Virus record (IMG/VR): IMGVR_UViG_3300037843_000314
Location: 1 to 38,498 of that record
DNA: 38,498 bases
DNA from: a virus
Direction: 5' to 3' (one strand)
Made by a program: the position numbers and the translations under genes. A model generated the notes under the pieces. That model was not told the origin of the DNA and made no database searches. It was given only the letters and a program-made list of their open reading frames with translations. Below, piece by piece: positions 14,930 through 22,175 of the stretch (positions within the stretch are counted from its first letter, which is position 1; each line of letters opens with the position of its first letter).

Positions 14930-16089
14930 CAGAACACCACCACTGTCACGATGTTGGACGTGCTGCCCGCGAAGTCGCTCCCCGAGGGTGTGTACTGGGC
15001 GGTGTAGTAGTGCGTGCTGGGAATCTGAATCTGCCTCGCCCAGCTTGTCGCGACGGCGGCGCAGCCCGTGCCGCTCGAATTGACGACGATGGCCGGGGTC
15101 ACCGACGTCCCCGCCGTCGCCTCGTTCAGGTACAGGCAGGGCGTCGTCACCCCGTCAACGGGTTCCTCGCCGGACGGGGGGAATGTCGATGCGCTGACGA
15201 GTCCGAGGTTGGCCGATGTCGTAGATGTTGTGCTGGCGTAGAACACGGCCAGGGCCTCGTCGTCGAATGCCGTGACGATTGTCGGCCCTGTCTGCGGGTT
15301 GCTGCCGTTGGGCGGGATAAAGAACGACGCGTTCTGATCCAGGACAAGCGGCCCCTGCCACTCGGACGCGTTGGCGAAGCCGCAGTTTGCCACGTGCGTG
15401 CTTCCCGGCTCCGTGACGGTGATCGTCGTCGGCCCGCCCTTGGCGACCGCGTACCACAGGGCGGCGGAGGCGGCTTCGTTCGTCGAGAAAAAGCCGCCCA
15501 GCAGGGTCGTCAGCGAAATCCACGTGTGCCCCGCCGTGTCGCTTATCCCGAAGGACGCGCTGCCCGTGGCCTTCGTCGCCGACCAGACGAGGAGGATGTT
15601 CCCCGCCACCGTGTCAGTAGGCAGGATGTTGATCCACGGGGACGAGGAGAAGACGTCGCCGCCGTTGGTGATCTTGCCCTGGCGGACGGGGTTGAGGACG
15701 CCCGTCCCCGCGTGAGTCTCGGTGTTCGCAGCGTTGTTCGCTATCGTGACCGTCTGCGCCACCGAGTCGAACGCCGTCAGGATGCCGTTCCGGTTGTTGC
15801 TGCCAGTGGGGAACCCGGCGAACGCGAAGCACATCCCGACGACGGGCGTCATGCCCGTGTAGGATGTGTAGTGGTAGACGCCGGTAAGACCGACCTGGGT
15901 GACCATGTCGAGCACCATGCTGGTCGGGGTCCAAGAGGTAGTGAGGGTAATCGGGGTGCTAGCGACCCCGTTTACCACCGGCACGGGGCTTCCAATAGGG
16001 GTCTCCCCGTCGTAGAACTGCACCGACCCAACCGGCGTGGTCGTGCCCGTGGCTGTCACAGTGGCGGTTAAGGTCGTTGGAGTAGGCAT
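14929..16089 (-). CDS. Ig-like virion surface protein with a large inserted domain
   Basis: The product has 386 residues. Residues 4-50 (TTLTATVTATG, then SVQFYDGETPIGSP) are the first strands of a Big_3-type bacterial Ig-like domain. Residues 358-386 (THYYTAQYTPSGSDFAGSTS) are the last two strands of the same fold. Some 300 residues are inserted between them. The insertion contains one copy of the roughly 70-residue AGF..NN repeat module found in the protein at 1037-2722. It also contains a second beta-sandwich with GNILLVWSATKATGSASFGI and LWYAVAKGGPTTITV, a pattern common in phage and secreted surface proteins. It is likely host-recognition or decoration. It is coupled to the downstream Ig-like gene. 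Confidence 0.6.
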   Translation of the reverse strand: MPTPTTLTATVTATGTTTPVGSVQFYDGETPIGSPVPVVNGVASTPITLTTSWTPTSMVLDMVTQVGLTGVYHYTSYTGMTPVVGMCFAFAGFPTGSNNRNGILTAFDSVAQTVTIANNAANTETHAGTGVLNPVRQGKITNGGDVFSSSPWINILPTDTVAGNILLVWSATKATGSASFGISDTAGHTWISLTTLLGGFFSTNEAASAALWYAVAKGGPTTITVTEPGSTHVANCGFANASEWQGPLVLDQNASFFIPPNGSNPQTGPTIVTAFDDEALAVFYASTTSTTSANLGLVSASTFPPSGEEPVDGVTTPCLYLNEATAGTSVTPAIVVNSSGTGCAAVATSWARQIQIPSTHYYTAQYTPSGSDFAGSTSNIVTVVVF

Positions 16090-16100
16090 TTTCCCATTTC

Positions 16101-16406
16101 TTAGGTGGCCACCAAAACGGTCGTGGTGGAGAGCACCCCACTCACGAACGGAGGCGACGGGACATGGTGGACGACCTGGATCACACCTTGCAAGTTGATA
16201 GCGGTCGCCGTGAATAGCAGATAGCGGTTGTTCGCCGCGTCGAACGAGAAACCCTGCACCGTCTGGAGCGTCCCATCAACGTACACCCGGAGGTCGCGTC
16301 TCGGGTCGAACGCGCCAAGCGGGCCGTCCTGCGCAAACGGGCCCTGGAGCGGCGCTAGCACAAGCTGAATCCTGTTCGGGTAAGACAAGTTTGTCTGCGC
16401 GTACAT
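16101..16406 (-). CDS. Small beta-rich structural protein
   Basis: The product has 101 residues. The start shares one base with the stop of the upstream gene (TGATG). The sequence has YPNRIQLVLAPLQGPF and DLRVYVDGTLQTVQGFSFD, a beta-strand pattern with a YVDG turn seen in phage baseplate or fibre-attached proteins. It lies between the SWIM/HExxH protein and the Ig-like proteins. No specific family is recognised. Confidence 0.6.
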   Translation of the reverse strand: MYAQTNLSYPNRIQLVLAPLQGPFAQDGPLGAFDPRRDLRVYVDGTLQTVQGFSFDAANNRYLLFTATAINLQGVIQVVHHVPSPPFVSGVLSTTTVLVAT

Positions 16407-17845
16407 CAGTCTTCCTCCGCCTCCCCCTCGTCGTATTCGCGCCCCTCGGATTCTTGAATAGCATGCTTCAATTCGTGGTCGATGCTCTTTCCAATCTGGT
16501 CTTCGTAACCCCGGTGCGCCTCAAGGTCAACGAGGATGACAGGGTAGCCGCACGTGCCATTGATGTATGTCGCGACCGCCCCGAGTTCGGAAAGATCAAC
16601 GTCCCAAAGCTCGAATGGCTCCTTAGTGTTTCTGTAGATTCCGTTGGCCGCCTGCACCGCGAGCTTGGCAAGCTCCAAGTCGCGTCCCTCGACTGGCTCA
16701 TAGTCCCACAAAGGCTGATAGTCGTGGCTTTCATTGTCCTCCGGCGCTCGCCAGAGCAGGCCCGGCTCGTCGGCGGAGGCGTACTTCGAGGACGCCTTGC
16801 CCTTGAACAATTTCTTGACCTTTTCCCACATGGTGCGGCGTGTCTCGGGGTCTTTCACCCGCCTCCAGAGGTTGCTCAGCATGTCGGTCACGGATTCCTC
16901 GGACTCTTCCCCCTCCACCGGGTACGGCAGGTTCTTGTGGATGTGCGGCTTGCCTTCCTCGTGAAGCTCCTCGATTTTCTTTTCTTCTTGGTCAGTCAAT
17001 TCCGTTATGTCCGCGATCTCCTGCTCCTCGGGCGCAGGGGCAGGTGTGGGTGCTGCTGCGGGCGCTGCTGGCGCTTCCTCGTGCGGTTCGGTGGCTGGTT
17101 CGGTGCGCTCGATAGCGCCGCCCTCGGGCACCTGCTCTTCGAGTTCCTCTTCGTGCTCCATCCTCGCCTCCTCTTCCGTCCGCAACGCATCGAGCAGCTT
17201 TTGCTTGATCTCCTCGTTCTTGGTCTCGCGGATTTTCTTAAGCTGCTTCTTTTTCTCGGCCTGTTCCTGTATCCTTTGCAGGCGCTCCGGCGTCTGCTCC
17301 GCCTCGTCCTTCCTGCGCTCCATGTCTCGCTTGCGGAGGATGTTCACGATATTGTGCTGCACGCTCGGGAGGATGCGCTCGAACACCGCGTGGATGTGCT
17401 TGCAGATGACGTAGTTTCCCCGGAGGTCTAGGCGCTCCTTGGGAGCTTGAAGAAGCGGACGCGAAGGACCGAGGAGACCGTCGCGCTGGTGCAGGTTCCA
17501 CTGAGCGCCCCAGTAGAGGAACGCAGGGCACGAGCATTGCACTTGGATGTCGAGGTCTTTCGCCTTCTGGCTTTCCTGTACCTTCGTCACGTCGAACTGC
17601 ACACGCACGTCGTGACCGGCGGGGTCCGAATCCTCTTTGTTACACTTCACATTGTAGTGGAGGAACAACGCCTTCGGGTTCGAGTCCAACAGCCGTGGCT
17701 GGCAGCCGCCCCTGTACTTTTTCGAGAAGGCGTTGGTCTGGCGGACGAGGTCGGGCAGGGAGATCGCGGTCTTTACGGCGCGATTGCCGATGCCATCGAC
17801 GACGTCCACGGCAGCGGAAAGTGGGATTGTGATGAACTCAGCCAT
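16406..17845 (-). CDS. SWIM zinc-finger protein with C-terminal HExxH motif
   Basis: The product has 479 residues. Residues 101-152 contain CSC (104-106) and CKH (148-150), the CxC...CxH arrangement of a SWIM zinc finger with a longer spacer than usual. Residues 170-240 are a highly charged coiled coil, followed by a Pro/Ala/Glu linker with APAAPAAAPTPAPAPEE. The last 100 residues carry YINGTCGYPVILVDLEAH and then HELKH (457-461), an HExxH zinc-metallopeptidase signature followed by acidic residues. VKTAIS near residue 25 is a K-T-A motif. It could be a virion-borne peptidase or a head-associated DNA-binding protein; the catalytic site is inferred from the motif alone. Confidence 0.55.
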   Translation of the reverse strand: MAEFITIPLSAAVDVVDGIGNRAVKTAISLPDLVRQTNAFSKKYRGGCQPRLLDSNPKALFLHYNVKCNKEDSDPAGHDVRVQFDVTKVQESQKAKDLDIQVQCSCPAFLYWGAQWNLHQRDGLLGPSRPLLQAPKERLDLRGNYVICKHIHAVFERILPSVQHNIVNILRKRDMERRKDEAEQTPERLQRIQEQAEKKKQLKKIRETKNEEIKQKLLDALRTEEEARMEHEEELEEQVPEGGAIERTEPATEPHEEAPAAPAAAPTPAPAPEEQEIADITELTDQEEKKIEELHEEGKPHIHKNLPYPVEGEESEESVTDMLSNLWRRVKDPETRRTMWEKVKKLFKGKASSKYASADEPGLLWRAPEDNESHDYQPLWDYEPVEGRDLELAKLAVQAANGIYRNTKEPFELWDVDLSELGAVATYINGTCGYPVILVDLEAHRGYEDQIGKSIDHELKHAIQESEGREYDEGEAEED

Positions 17846-17889
17846 TCGGACGCACTTGACCCCTCACTTAGAGGTTCGAAAGACCGTGT

Positions 17890-18228
17890 TTACCAGCTAA
17901 AAGGACTGTCGTTCCCCTCGCCCCAGAAAACCACGCGCACACAGCGGCTCAGGTCGCATGCCCCGTAGCCGAGGACTATCAGCCTGCGGCAGACGCGCAC
18001 CTTGACCCATTTCCTGAATTCGGAGACGGTCTGGTTGTCCTTGAGGTTGTTGCAGCGGTCGCAGGCGGGCAGCAGGTTGGCGTCCCAGTTGTAGCCGCCC
18101 CGCGACCGGGGCGTAGCATGATCAACAGTGAGGTCGCCCGGCTCCGGCTTCGCGCCGCAATACCAGCACCGCCCTTGGCATTTCGAGGTTGCTCTGTTCC
18201 ACTGGCTCCTGCGCGGCGTACGGGGCAT
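17890..18228 (-). CDS. HNH endonuclease (McrA-like)
   Basis: The product has 112 residues. CWYCG and CDRCN are the zinc-binding pairs, with TVDHATPRSRGG as the catalytic H-containing strand and NLLPACDRCNNLKDN completing the classical HNH core. The domain occupies residues 15-70; the tail is short and basic. The ATG lies two bases after the stop of the upstream gene, with only a weak binding site. It sits between two structural genes, as expected for a free-standing homing nuclease, but HNH proteins near terminases can also aid packaging. Confidence 0.88.
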   Translation of the reverse strand: MPRTPRRSQWNRATSKCQGRCWYCGAKPEPGDLTVDHATPRSRGGYNWDANLLPACDRCNNLKDNQTVSEFRKWVKVRVCRRLIVLGYGACDLSRCVRVVFWGEGNDSPFSW

Positions 18229-18230
18229 GC

Positions 18231-18671
18231 TCAGGCAGTCTCGTCCTCAATCTCGAACTTCTTGGTGGGCGCTGACGCAGCGGGGTAGCCTTTTTTGGTC
18301 GGCAGCTTAGGCTCGGCGGGCGGCTTCAAGTTTTCGTCTTTCGCGGACGCCTTATTGGGGGGCTTCGGGGCTGGTTTTAGAGCGGGCTTAGGCTCTTCTC
18401 TCTTAGGGGCGGGCTTGGGAGCCTCCACGGGCTTCGGAGGCGCTTTGGCAGCCGCCTTGGCAGCCTGGGTCACCTCTTCGATGAACCCGTTCTTCTGCAT
18501 GGCGGCAAGCCCCAAGGTCGTCTGTTTCACGGCCTTGACAACCTCCCCGTTCCGGTACACCGTCAGGCGATTGAAGTTAGACGTGTCGTGGACAAGTATG
18601 TCCCCGACCTTCACGAAGAAGCCGAAATCTGCGAAATGAACCGGGGATTTGACGAGGTAGCTGCGTTGCAC
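18231..18671 (-). CDS. Structural protein with small N-terminal domain and Pro/Ala/Lys tail
   Basis: The product has 146 residues. Residues 1-65 (SYLVKSPVHFADFGFFVKVG onward) form a small beta-domain with GDILVHDTSNFNRLTVYRNG. The remainder is a low-complexity tail of Pro, Ala and Lys (KPVEAPKPAPKREEPKPALK). It is the first structural gene downstream of the capsid gene, beyond a terminator and a homing endonuclease. It may be a head-completion or neck-associated component. No family is recognised. Confidence 0.6.
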   Translation of the reverse strand: MQRSYLVKSPVHFADFGFFVKVGDILVHDTSNFNRLTVYRNGEVVKAVKQTTLGLAAMQKNGFIEEVTQAAKAAAKAPPKPVEAPKPAPKREEPKPALKPAPKPPNKASAKDENLKPPAEPKLPTKKGYPAASAPTKKFEIEDETA

Positions 18672-18688
18672 GTGTGTTTTCCCTCTAA

Positions 18689-19654
18689 TTAGATACCGAG
18701 ATTGCCCATCTTGCTAGCATTTCTAGCCTTGTGAGATGCAGACATCTGTTGCCTAGTCTCGCCGGAATGATGCCCGGTAAACGACATGGCTGGTTTTTTG
18801 CCTTTCATTGATTCAGATCGTTTTCTGCGGGCCTCGACAGACCATTTCCACGTCTTGCCTTTGGCTGCCACACGGACCTTGGCGGCGTGCTCTTCTGAAA
18901 GCGTGCGACCTTCCAAGGTCTTGCTGATTTTGTTGGCTACTTCTGATGGGCAGCCGCTTGCACGATGGTGCTGGTCGCCACGGGAAAGATAGGAATAAGC
19001 ATCCGGCTTTCCCTTTTCTACTCGATGGTGCGTTTTGCTTCTTTCGCCTACCTTTGTCTTAAATTCGCTTGAATGACAAGCGGGTCTTCCCAAGCAAAAG
19101 CCTTGATCTAAGTACAATTGAATCTCTTTGACCAGAATGCGATAGGACTCTTCTCCCTTGTGTACCCACTGGCGGGGCGGGGCGACCTGAGTCCAGCCTT
19201 CCGCAAGCCTTGCGCCAAGTTCTTCGGCGGACACCACAGTATGCAGCTTGCCTTTGTAGATATGCATCCAGCCCTCGACTGACGCAGCGCCAGAGCGGAT
19301 GCGCTCGTATTCGAGCGACATGTCCCGCACCAACGCCTCGTCGTAGTTGCTTTGTACCAAAACGTTGAGGCGCTCCACGGACGCCATCTTGAGAAAGGAC
19401 AAGTAAGCGACTGGATGCTTCGGCAAGGCGCGGTAAAGATAATAGTGCGCCACGAAATGGTCGGACGGCGTGAGGCGCTTCAGGTTCCACGAATAGTTCT
19501 TGAACGACTCAAATTCTGGGAACATGGCGCGAGGCAGGATGTGGTGGCGATGACTGCGACCTGCCGGGGACTTGGCGGACGCGACAAAATCCAGATAGGC
19601 ACCAGTCCAATTTTGGTCAGCGCCCAACTGACCGAAGTGTGTCTTGAAGTCCAT
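18689..19654 (-). CDS. HNH homing endonuclease with repeated DNA-binding modules
   Basis: From the ATG at 19654 the product has 321 residues. HRHHILPRAMFPEF and LKRLTPSDHFVAHYYLYRAL form an HNH core of the type found in phage mobile endonucleases. Two copies of a K-G...V...E...L..GW/GF..G unit follow (MHIYKG and WVHKGEESYRILVKEI). A NUMOD3-like tail (GRTLSEEHAAKVRVAAKGKT, then RRKRSESMKGKK) comes last. An earlier in-frame ATG at 19702 lies inside the terminator stem and is rejected. The start codon is part of a TGCAGT/ACTGCA hairpin (19654-19670). Inserted just after the capsid gene's terminator. Confidence 0.85.
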   Translation of the reverse strand: MDFKTHFGQLGADQNWTGAYLDFVASAKSPAGRSHRHHILPRAMFPEFESFKNYSWNLKRLTPSDHFVAHYYLYRALPKHPVAYLSFLKMASVERLNVLVQSNYDEALVRDMSLEYERIRSGAASVEGWMHIYKGKLHTVVSAEELGARLAEGWTQVAPPRQWVHKGEESYRILVKEIQLYLDQGFCLGRPACHSSEFKTKVGERSKTHHRVEKGKPDAYSYLSRGDQHHRASGCPSEVANKISKTLEGRTLSEEHAAKVRVAAKGKTWKWSVEARRKRSESMKGKKPAMSFTGHHSGETRQQMSASHKARNASKMGNLGI

Positions 19655-19670
19655 GCAGTCTAATACTGCA
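19654..19670 (-). promoter_or_regulatory. Hairpin abutting the HNH start codon
   Basis: TGCAGT (19654-19659) and ACTGCA (19665-19670) form a perfect 6-bp stem with a 5-base loop. The stem includes the first base of the ATG, so folding would block initiation. No strong Shine-Dalgarno precedes it. Confidence 0.45.
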
Positions 19671-19690
19671 AATCTTTGAAATTCAAAATA

Positions 19691-19726
19691 AAAAAGCCCC
19701 AAAGCAAGTTCGCTTTGGGGCTTTTT
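19691..19726 (-). terminator. Strong terminator after the capsid gene
   Basis: A perfect 15-bp inverted repeat (AAAAAGCCCCAAAGC with GCTTTGGGGCTTTTT, 6-base loop) is flanked by T-runs on both strands, so it could work both ways. It lies 24 bases after the capsid gene stop and separates that gene from the HNH endonuclease. Confidence 0.93.
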
Positions 19727-19749
19727 GTAGGTTGTTGTAAAACTTAGGT

Positions 19750-20709
19750 TTAGTTCTCGCCCGTGTTCGCCGTGCTGACGAAACGTCCGTTCACGGTCAA
19801 ACGCTGGACTCCCGAAGGATTGAAAACCAAAAATCCCAAATTCTCGAATATGCTGAATCCAATCTGGCGGAGGTCCGGACGGTCTGCCGACATCACTGTC
19901 AGCGGAATACGTTCGGGGATGACGCCCAAGAACTCTGCGTCCGCTAGGATGTAGATCGAGCCGTAGCCGACCTTACGGGACTGGAGCAGTGTTGCGCCCC
20001 AGAGGTAACCCATGACGCCAGTCTTGAGGAGCTTGCGCTGGGTTTCGCGGTCGATGTTCTGCTGAGTCCACTTGAGCAGGTCGGTGTAGTCGCGCGGGTT
20101 GAAGAACACGAACGCGACGGAGAGGTCGTGACGCTGCACTTGTCCGAAACCATCAGCCATGCTGTTGATGTCGATAGGTGCGTTGATCGCGATGTCCGGG
20201 TTGTACACCGGGTCGTTTGCCGCATGCGTTGCCGCTGCGGAAGCGACTGCGTCGAAGAGCGAGAAGACGTATGCGTCTTCCTGCGCTCCGACTTCTGCCT
20301 TCGCCAAGTTCAGTGAGCGGGCGACGAGGTCGAAGCGGCGCTCCTTGATCTGGGTGATGGGGATCATCGGGTTTGAGACGATTTCGAAAGTCGGCACAGT
20401 GACGCGCTTCGGCTTGGTGACGCGGACGATGTCGCCGCCCTCTTCGCCAACCACGAAGGCCTCCACAAATGACGAGCCGGGTGTTGAACCGACTGTCATC
20501 GCGGCCGTGTCGAATTCCTTGTCATAAATGGGCAAGGCACCATCGGGGAGAGTCTCGACCATGAGCGCCTTACGTGCGATGCTCATATAGTCGCGACGAC
20601 GGCGAAGGGAAGGTCCCAACGACGCTGCAAGCTTTTGCCTGCCTCCCGCCGTCTTGAGCAGTTGCCCAAGCATTGCGGTCTGTTGCTGAGTGCGTGATAG
20701 ATTTGCCAT
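19750..20709 (-). CDS. Major capsid protein (HK97 fold)
   Basis: The product has 319 residues. It has a basic, helical N-terminus, then RKALMVETLPDGALPIYDKE, and a central part with RRFDLVARSLNLAKAEVGAQ (spine-like helix). A beta-rich C-terminal half includes GVIPERIPLTVMSADRP and FENLGFLVFNPSGVQRL, matching the layout of HK97-fold capsid proteins of large phages. It is shorter than many because the N-terminal extension is small. LLKTAGG at residues 17-23 is a K-T-A motif at a plausible maturation cleavage position. AGGAGA precedes the ATG. It is followed by a strong terminator and preceded by a decoration-like gene, scaffold and protease, the standard head order. Confidence 0.85.
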   Translation of the reverse strand: MANLSRTQQQTAMLGQLLKTAGGRQKLAASLGPSLRRRRDYMSIARKALMVETLPDGALPIYDKEFDTAAMTVGSTPGSSFVEAFVVGEEGGDIVRVTKPKRVTVPTFEIVSNPMIPITQIKERRFDLVARSLNLAKAEVGAQEDAYVFSLFDAVASAAATHAANDPVYNPDIAINAPIDINSMADGFGQVQRHDLSVAFVFFNPRDYTDLLKWTQQNIDRETQRKLLKTGVMGYLWGATLLQSRKVGYGSIYILADAEFLGVIPERIPLTVMSADRPDLRQIGFSIFENLGFLVFNPSGVQRLTVNGRFVSTANTGEN

Positions 20710-20752
20710 GTGATTTTTCTCTCCTAAGAAGTTGTCTTAGTCGAAGTCCCCC

Positions 20753-21319
20753 TTACAGGAGCGACGCGACGCCAAGCCACGGCTCGGAAGCCGAGGGGAC
20801 GTGCGTGCAGATGCCAACGGCGATAGTCCCAGTGCCCTTGAGGGCGAGGCTGGTGTACTTTCCGACGTTGGTGTGTGTGGAACCGCCGCAGTAGACAAGC
20901 TGTCCTAGCGCGAAGGTTGCGTTGGCGTCGTACCCCTGGAAGTCAACGTTGCCCTGCCAGAGTGCGCGGACAACAGGTGCCTTGCGGGAGCCGGAAGGCC
21001 CGATAGCGCCAGCGAATTCGCCGGGGCCATTGAGCAGGGTAGCGAACGGGATGTTCCCCTCGGCGGAACCGTAGGTGCCTGCGCTTGTGTCGCAGGGAAC
21101 GATGTTGCCGATGGAACCCATTGCAGGCTCATACGAGGGCTGGAAAGCGAGGGGGGCGGTCAGGGTCGCGGACGAGTCGATGATCGCCACGATGACGCCG
21201 CCGAGGTACCCAGCGGAGGTAAGAGTCTGTTGGTCTGTGCCCGGATCGCCAGTCAGGAAAACGGCAGGCGTGCAGTTGACGCTGTCGTTCTGACCGTAGT
21301 ATGTTAGCTTTAAGCTCAT
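20753..21319 (-). CDS. Capsid decoration-like protein
   Basis: The product has 188 residues. It lies directly upstream of the capsid gene in the same operon, the usual place of head decoration proteins. The sequence is Gly/Ala/Thr-rich and beta-structured, with FATLLNGPGEFAGAIGPSGS and GQLVYCGGSTHTNVGKYTSL. TGGAG lies about eight bases before the ATG. The 21320-21457 leader has only a weak TCGCC/GGCGA hairpin (about 21381-21396); nothing else is visible there. Function is inferred mainly from position and composition. Confidence 0.65.
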   Translation of the reverse strand: MSLKLTYYGQNDSVNCTPAVFLTGDPGTDQQTLTSAGYLGGVIVAIIDSSATLTAPLAFQPSYEPAMGSIGNIVPCDTSAGTYGSAEGNIPFATLLNGPGEFAGAIGPSGSRKAPVVRALWQGNVDFQGYDANATFALGQLVYCGGSTHTNVGKYTSLALKGTGTIAVGICTHVPSASEPWLGVASLL

Positions 21320-21457
21320 ACGAGGTTTCTCCAGTTGTAAAAACGAAACGAATGTTTTGAGTTTGCCTCACCCAATCCGGTCGCCTTGGGGGCGAGTGGG
21401 ACTATAGGTTTCAGCACATTCACTAAGGGGCTAGGAAAAAGAAAATTTCGTTAGTTA

Positions 21458-21485
21458 TCGACATGTCCGTAATACGTGGTATCAT
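21458..21485 (+). promoter_or_regulatory. Promoter for the third GIY-YIG gene
   Basis: TCGACA (21458-21463) and TATCAT (21480-21485) match the sigma70 hexamers at five of six positions each, with a 16-base spacer. They precede the GIY-YIG gene, which is opposite to all surrounding genes and so needs its own promoter. Confidence 0.55.
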
Positions 21486-21499
21486 ATACAGAAGGTATT

Positions 21500-22117
21500 A
21501 TGGGCATGTTCATTTACTTGGTAACGAATCTGATCGACGGGAAGATGTATGTCGGTAAAACGGAGAAGCCCGTTGCGCGAAGATGGCGGGATCACAAGTA
21601 CAAAGCCTATCATCGTGGTGTTCAATGGAACTATTATCTCTATCGTGCAATCCGCAAACACGGCCCCGAAAACTTCTCAATACAATGTTTAGCTGAAGCA
21701 CGCTCCTCGGAGGAACTTAGCCAGCTTGAAAAGCTATGGATCATTATTCTAAGCACCACCGCACCCAACGGCTATAACCTGACTTCAGGCGGTGACGGTG
21801 TCTCAGGAACTCCTGAAATCCGCGAGAAGCAGAGACGCAAGGCTCTGAACCGCCCCACATCGGCACGGCAAAAAGAAGTCACCAGCCAGATGTGGAAAGG
21901 TAAAGCTAAACCCGCAGCGCAGCGTGCAAAGATGGCAAAGCACTGGGACAAAGAACGCCGAGATCAACAAGCTAAGATTGCCATCGCAACGAACAAAGTC
22001 GAAAACGCTAAGCTAAAAGACTACGAGTGCCCGACCTGCGGTGTGAAGTTTGAACAGGTTACCAAAGGTGTCTATGGCGGGCATCGCCGCTACTGCCTAC
22101 ACTACCGCAATCCATGA
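21500..22117 (+). CDS. GIY-YIG homing endonuclease with C-terminal zinc finger
   Basis: The product has about 205 residues from the ATG at 21500; the ATG at 21506 and a GTG at 21476 are alternatives. FIYLVTNLIDGKMYVGKT is the GIY-YIG motif, ARRWRDHK the Arg region, LSQLEKLWII the Glu region and GYNLTSGGDG the Asn loop. A basic linker leads to YECPTCGVKF and HRRYC, a CxxC...HxxxC zinc finger likely used in DNA recognition. AGAAGG precedes the start. It is inserted on the opposite strand between the scaffold and decoration genes and shares a terminator with the scaffold gene. A weak TAATAC/GTATTA repeat (21470-21500) includes the start codon. Confidence 0.9.
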   Translation: MGMFIYLVTNLIDGKMYVGKTEKPVARRWRDHKYKAYHRGVQWNYYLYRAIRKHGPENFSIQCLAEARSSEELSQLEKLWIIILSTTAPNGYNLTSGGDGVSGTPEIREKQRRKALNRPTSARQKEVTSQMWKGKAKPAAQRAKMAKHWDKERRDQQAKIAIATNKVENAKLKDYECPTCGVKFEQVTKGVYGGHRRYCLHYRNP

Positions 22118-22123
22118 AAGCAA

Positions 22124-22151
22124 AAAGGCAGGAGCGTGAACTCCTGCCTTT
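22124..22151. terminator. Bidirectional terminator between convergent genes
   Basis: AAAGGCAGGAG (22124-22134) and CTCCTGCCTTT (22141-22151) form a perfect 11-bp stem. On the leftward strand it is followed by a T-rich run, so it best serves the scaffold gene. It also lies seven bases after the GIY-YIG stop. Confidence 0.85.
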
Positions 22152-22175
22152 CGGATATAGCCTTTCGGCTAGGGC

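Noticed and set aside
17866-17885. T-loop-like GAGGTTCGAAAG
   Set aside because: No five-base T-stem or acceptor stem around it.
19655-19702. Longer start for the HNH gene at 19702
   Set aside because: The ATG lies inside the strong terminator stem.
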